This document shows, one piece after another, positions 5,957-8,907 of a stretch of DNA of 8,907 nt. The stretch lies in the NCBI GenBank assembly GCA_945878515.1, contig CAMCTL010000145.1, positions 1-8,907 of the forward strand. Direction: 5' to 3'. Position 1 is the first letter of the stretch; each line of letters begins with the position of its first letter. The notes beneath the pieces were generated by a model. The model was given only the letters and a program-made list of their open reading frames with translations, did no database searches and was not told where the DNA came from. A program made the position numbers and the translations under genes. The DNA is from Flavobacterium psychrophilum (GTDB lineage: Bacteria; Bacteroidota; Bacteroidia; Flavobacteriales; Flavobacteriaceae).

Positions 5957-8035
5957 TTATTTTTTAAATAATTTAGAGGTGTCCCGGTATCCTGGTTTGT
6001 CCATGTACCAATCCGCATTGGTTGAACCTTTACTTTCAGCCCATTTGTTAAACAGTAAGAAAGCTTTTGTAATATCTTGTTTTTCTGCAGGGTAAGCAAA
6101 TTGTACTGGAATATTAATTGCCCAAGGTAAATTATTATCAGACATATAATATTTTTGAGCACCCAAATTACTATCGTCATCTCCAGTGCCAAACTTAGAT
6201 TTATCAGCCAAATCAGTTGGAGCATTTGCTGGCAAGTGTATTTCTTTTCCACGAATACCACTTGCTACAATAAAAGGATTGTAAGGTGCTGTTCCAAAAC
6301 CGCTTAGTGCAATTGGCGATATAAACTCAATTTTCACGTTCATTGTTTTAGGAGCGCTGTATGCACCACCTATATACGTATTTGTAATAGCGGCATTAGC
6401 ATTAAGTACTTTATATGGATCATCAAAAATAGGAATAACTGCTTTGGATTGTTTTTGTTCTGTTCCATTTGAATTTAAAACAAATACACCATTATTTAAA
6501 CTTTGTCCTGTAACTGCTTTTACATTACCTGGAGTGGTGTTAAATTGTAATGAAAACGCATTTTTTAATGTAGCACCGATCGCTCTAAGTGTTAACGCAG
6601 CATTAACTTCTACTACTTTATTATCGCCATTTGTTATTTGATTAAAATTATAATCCACTACTAAATCATTGAAATCATAATCGCCTTTGGATGGCCATAA
6701 ATCTTCAAAAGCAAGCGTTCCAGTAGCATTTTTTGATGGATAATAATTGTTAAATGCTTTTGTCCGGTCATTTGGATACTCATCACGTGAATCAGTTACA
6801 CCATCTCCGTCAGTATCAGTTGGTGTATCTATTGGTTTTATTTTATCCGTTTTTACAGCTTTGAATGGCGTTACAGTAGAGTAAAAAATGCCGTCATTAA
6901 AATCTTCATCTGAAAAATTTTCACGATTAATATCTTCAAAACCAAGTAATAATAGTTGACGTTTAGTGTCTTTAAGAACTACATTGTGCTTTCTTTTACT
7001 AGCATCTTTTTCAGGATTAAAACGAGCATCTGAATAATATGTTCCAAGACCTGGGCCAATTGAATTTGTAGAATCTTTAAAGCTGTCAGCGATAAAAAAC
7101 CAGGCTACAGTAGTTCCTGCAGGAAAAACTTTGGTGTATTTATTTGTTGCAGGGTCTAAATATAGCAATTGTACTTTATTGCCTGAAGTTAACAAACCAC
7201 CAGATCCAACATAAGAAACATTTGGAAAAATAATAGTTTGATCTTTAATATCAGTTTTACTAGCAGGTGCATTATCATTTTTATGCGTGTAATATCCTAA
7301 AGCATTTCTGTATCCAGCACCTTCGTGAACAAATGTAATCCAAACTTCCGCATCTTCGATAAGTTCAATATTTCCATTATCTGTAGAGCTTAAATATTCA
7401 GGATGTGATTCTGTAAGTTTCATTCTTTCAGGTAAGGATGCATTTACATCTGCTAAAAAATCATTAGATATCTTGTCATCTGGCTGCGTTGCATATAGTG
7501 GCTTTCCGAAAGGATTCCAAGAACCTAATACATAATAGTTGCTTACTTTTACAGGATCAGGCAATGGTGCTCCCGTTTTTGAAGCAGCGCGAGACTTACT
7601 AGAACTTGGGGATGACCCGCCAACTACAATATTAACATTATTAGAACTTATTTTCACTTGTTTCAATGAAGGTAAACCAACGTGATTTACTAAAACGCTC
7701 AAACTATCAACAAAGGTTTGAGGTGCAATTTCGCAATCTAATGTGCCAGCATTTGAACTAATTCCTTTAAATGCTAAAAAATCACTGCTGTTTGCTTTAA
7801 GTAAACCTTGAGGTGTTAATGGGTTTTGTGTGTAAATTTCAACGGATACTCCGCCAATAGGTTTGTTTTCTGTATTTAAGGTCGAAACAGAAACCTTAAT
7901 TTGTTTCGTAGTTTTAAAATCGAAATTTTCGAATTTTACATCGGTGTTTGTTGGAGTATCACTAACACAAGAGTGCAAAAAGACACTCAAAATAGAGAAT
8001 AAAACTAAGGTAATTTTGTGGCTTATTTTTTTCAT
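5957..8035 (-). CDS. LruC domain-containing lipoprotein with DUF4114 and a calcium-binding repeat
   Basis: Predicted lipoprotein of 692 residues, with signal peptide and lipobox FLHSC (Cys23). Residues about 36-137 form a beta-rich domain (FDFKTTKQIKVSVS, GGVSVEIYTQNPLT), then a Ser-rich linker (139-155). DUF4114 spans about 229-390: VWITFVHEGAGYRNALGYYT, VAWFFIADSF, TYYSDARFNPE and the acidic end GFEDINRENFSDEDFNDG. A single thrombospondin type-3-like motif, DTDGDGVTDSRDEYP (407-421), should bind calcium. The LruC domain (DUF4842) covers about 430-690, with FEDLWPSKGDYDFNDLV at 443-459, KEIHLPANAPTDLADKSK, and LPWAINIPVQFAYPAEKQ. The protein probably faces the periplasm or the cell surface and is calcium-stabilised; its function is unknown. 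It shares upstream control elements with the 577-residue gene and is about 93% identical to the third copy over the last 141 residues. No enzyme motif is visible. Confidence 0.92.
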   Translation of the reverse strand: MKKISHKITLVLFSILSVFLHSCVSDTPTNTDVKFENFDFKTTKQIKVSVSTLNTENKPIGGVSVEIYTQNPLTPQGLLKANSSDFLAFKGISSNAGTLDCEIAPQTFVDSLSVLVNHVGLPSLKQVKISSNNVNIVVGGSSPSSSKSRAASKTGAPLPDPVKVSNYYVLGSWNPFGKPLYATQPDDKISNDFLADVNASLPERMKLTESHPEYLSSTDNGNIELIEDAEVWITFVHEGAGYRNALGYYTHKNDNAPASKTDIKDQTIIFPNVSYVGSGGLLTSGNKVQLLYLDPATNKYTKVFPAGTTVAWFFIADSFKDSTNSIGPGLGTYYSDARFNPEKDASKRKHNVVLKDTKRQLLLLGFEDINRENFSDEDFNDGIFYSTVTPFKAVKTDKIKPIDTPTDTDGDGVTDSRDEYPNDRTKAFNNYYPSKNATGTLAFEDLWPSKGDYDFNDLVVDYNFNQITNGDNKVVEVNAALTLRAIGATLKNAFSLQFNTTPGNVKAVTGQSLNNGVFVLNSNGTEQKQSKAVIPIFDDPYKVLNANAAITNTYIGGAYSAPKTMNVKIEFISPIALSGFGTAPYNPFIVASGIRGKEIHLPANAPTDLADKSKFGTGDDDSNLGAQKYYMSDNNLPWAINIPVQFAYPAEKQDITKAFLLFNKWAESKGSTNADWYMDKPGYRDTSKLFKK

Positions 8036-8096
8036 AATAGTACTAATTAAAATTTAATGATGGATTTTAGGGTGTTTATGTTCATTGCAATATAAT

Positions 8097-8111
8097 TCAA
8101 TGAGTGTGCCA
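8097..8111 (-). promoter_or_regulatory. Candidate sigma-54-like promoter of the 692-residue LruC gene
   Basis: The - strand reads TGGCACACTCATTGA, with the -24 GG at 8110-8109 and the -12 pair at 8098-8097 reading GA, the same departure from consensus as at 5485-5499. The predicted start is near 8085, giving a leader of about 50 nt. The bases that agree between the two copies are mostly those of the two boxes, while the spacer differs, which suggests selection on the boxes. Confidence 0.45.
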
Positions 8112-8166
8112 TTAAGTTAAATTATTGATAATAAAGGCATTGTGTTTTTTCGTAAAGTGAAAAAAC

Positions 8167-8186
8167 TCCATTTTTTGGAATATTTT
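8167..8186 (-). promoter_or_regulatory. Upstream dyad of the 692-residue LruC gene
   Basis: TCCA-TTTTT-TGGA, centred at 8173, lies 63 bp upstream of the -24 GG. It shares the 19-bp string CCATTTTTTGGAATATTTT (8168-8186) with 5555-5573. The left arm is one base worse than in the other copy (ACTCCA against ATTCCA). A second TTTGGAA follows at 8192-8198, a possible extra half-site. Confidence 0.5.
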
Positions 8187-8422
8187 CTAAATTTGGAAAA
8201 AATATCCTTTATAGCTTTCCTTTTAGTGGCAAACATTATTATGTTTTAATCCACTCTTTTGGCGCCGCTTGTCACGCTGTAAAATCTCTCTGCTTTGATG
8301 TGTTATGACAAATATAGCCTTATATTTTGGACTATTTTATATGCCTTTTGGTAAATTTGTTTAGGATTGATTCAGAAAGAATAAAAAATATCGAGTTCTA
8401 AATAGAAGTTGTTTTAAAAAGT

Positions 8423-8457
8423 AAATCCTAACAGGTTTTTGAAGTCTGCTAGGATTT
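8423..8457 (-). terminator. Rho-independent terminator of the third LruC gene
   Basis: AAATCCTAACAG (8423-8434) pairs with CTGCTAGGATTT (8446-8457) through 12 positions, one of them a G-U pair in the - strand RNA. The loop is 11 nt. It lies 22 bp after the stop codon and matches the terminator at 5903-5940. Confidence 0.82.
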
Positions 8458-8479
8458 TTTGGTTTTTTATCTATGTTTT

Positions 8480-8907
8480 TTATTTTTTAAATAATTTAGC
8501 GGTGTCTCGGTATCCTGGTTTATCCATATACCAATCTGCATTGCTAGAACCTTTGCTTTCAGCCCATTTATTAAACAATAAAAAAGCTTTTGTAATGTCT
8601 TGTTGTTCTGCAGGGTAAGCAAATTGTACAGGAATATTAATTGCCCACGGTAAATTATTGTCAGACATATAATATTTTTGAGCACCCAAATTACTGTCGT
8701 CATCTCCGGTACCAAACTTAGATTTATCAGCCAAATCAGTTGGTGCACTGGCAGGTAGATGTATTTCTTTTCCACGAATACCACTTACTACAATAAACGG
8801 ATTGTACGGTGCAGTTCCAAAATCGCTTAATGACACGGGCGTTATAAATTCAATTTTCAAATTCATTGTTTTAGGAGCACTGTAAGCACCACCTATATAT
8901 GTATTTG
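8480..8907 (-). CDS. Third LruC domain protein, C-terminal part only
   Basis: The last 141 residues and stop codon of a gene whose start lies beyond the right edge of the window. It covers the C-terminal part of an LruC domain: GGAYSAPKTMNLKIEF, APYNPFIVVSGIRGKEIHLP, the acidic FGTGDDDSN, LPWAINIPVQFAYPAE and the end YRDTAKLFKK. Aligned without gaps to the 692-residue neighbour it differs at 10 of 141 residues (about 93% identity), and most changes are conservative. The reading frame is open to the edge, with no internal start required. Whether it has DUF4114, the calcium motif and a lipobox like its neighbour cannot be seen here. Confidence 0.93.
   Translation of the reverse strand, partial: NTYIGGAYSAPKTMNLKIEFITPVSLSDFGTAPYNPFIVVSGIRGKEIHLPASAPTDLADKSKFGTGDDDSNLGAQKYYMSDNNLPWAINIPVQFAYPAEQQDITKAFLLFNKWAESKGSSNADWYMDKPGYRDTAKLFKK

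Larger units (their letters stand above)
8036..8479. other. Intergenic region between the second and third LruC genes
   Basis: The left part holds the promoter-like element and dyad of the 692-residue gene, listed separately. The right end holds the terminator of the third gene. The stretch between them (8188-8422) is AT-rich with no gene. A CAAATATA at 8309-8316 would read as a TAnnTTTG box on the - strand, but it is more than 250 bp from the next start codon and has no partner -33 TTTG, so I do not call it. Similarity to the region downstream of the 692-residue gene begins at about 8393. Confidence 0.5.

Noticed and set aside
5947..6261. A 104-codon - strand frame over the 3' end of the 692-residue LruC gene, with a near-copy at 8467-8784
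   Set aside because: The two resemble each other only because the underlying LruC sequence is duplicated. They are out of frame with the real genes and show no independent protein pattern.
8309..8316. CAAATATA, a possible TAnnTTTG promoter box on the - strand
   Set aside because: It is over 250 bp from the next start codon, has no -33 partner, and such boxes arise often by chance in AT-rich sequence.
8333..8368. TAAATTTG-like + strand promoter box
   Set aside because: No gene follows on the + strand; the next feature is the terminator and gene on the opposite strand.

Overview
The window is AT-rich and reads like a member of the Bacteroidota, most likely class Flavobacteriia. The grounds are LruC-domain and DUF4114 lipoproteins, a Bacteroidota-type Crp/Fnr regulator without the usual cyclic-nucleotide cassette, weak Shine-Dalgarno signals, AT-rich spacers, and Asn/Lys/Thr-rich exported proteins. 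This placement is inference from gene content, not from a marker gene.

Left part (1-1798, + strand): a Crp/Fnr-family regulator is followed 76 nt later by a predicted lipoprotein of the SMP-30/strictosidine-synthase-like six-bladed propeller class. The two may be a regulator and its target. A 9-bp inverted repeat could fold over the start codon of the propeller gene.

Middle part (about 1800-3646, - strand): this looks like a decayed accessory island. It holds a small antitoxin-like gene, an overlapping truncated reading frame that resembles the first 31 residues of a RelE/ParE-type toxin, and a complete 999-bp IS982-family element with 18-bp terminal inverted repeats. The element sits 13 bp upstream of the antitoxin-like gene, in the same orientation. 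The transposase leader carries a nested inverted repeat that reaches into its start codon. Non-coding blocks at about 1800-1965 and 3323-3540 flank the island and are richer in GC than the rest of the window.

Right part (3647-8907, - strand): three consecutive genes encode LruC-domain (DUF4842) proteins. The two complete ones are predicted lipoproteins. In order of transcription they are a third copy cut by the window edge, a 692-residue protein with DUF4114, one thrombospondin type-3-like calcium motif and LruC, and a 577-residue protein with a jelly-roll-like middle and LruC. Each has its own hairpin terminator, so they look like separate transcription units and not one operon. The third copy is about 93% identical to the 692-residue protein over the visible 141 residues, and the similarity continues through the terminator, which indicates a fairly recent tandem duplication.

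The most interesting signal is regulatory. Both complete LruC genes lack a recognisable Bacteroidota TAnnTTTG promoter. Instead they share a TGGCAC-N5-TTGAA element, close to the sigma-54 -24/-12 consensus, plus an upstream dyad around CCATTTTTTGGAATATTTT centred 62 and 63 bp further upstream. This is the geometry of an enhancer-binding-protein site serving a sigma-54 promoter, and it suggests a co-regulated set of surface proteins of unknown function.
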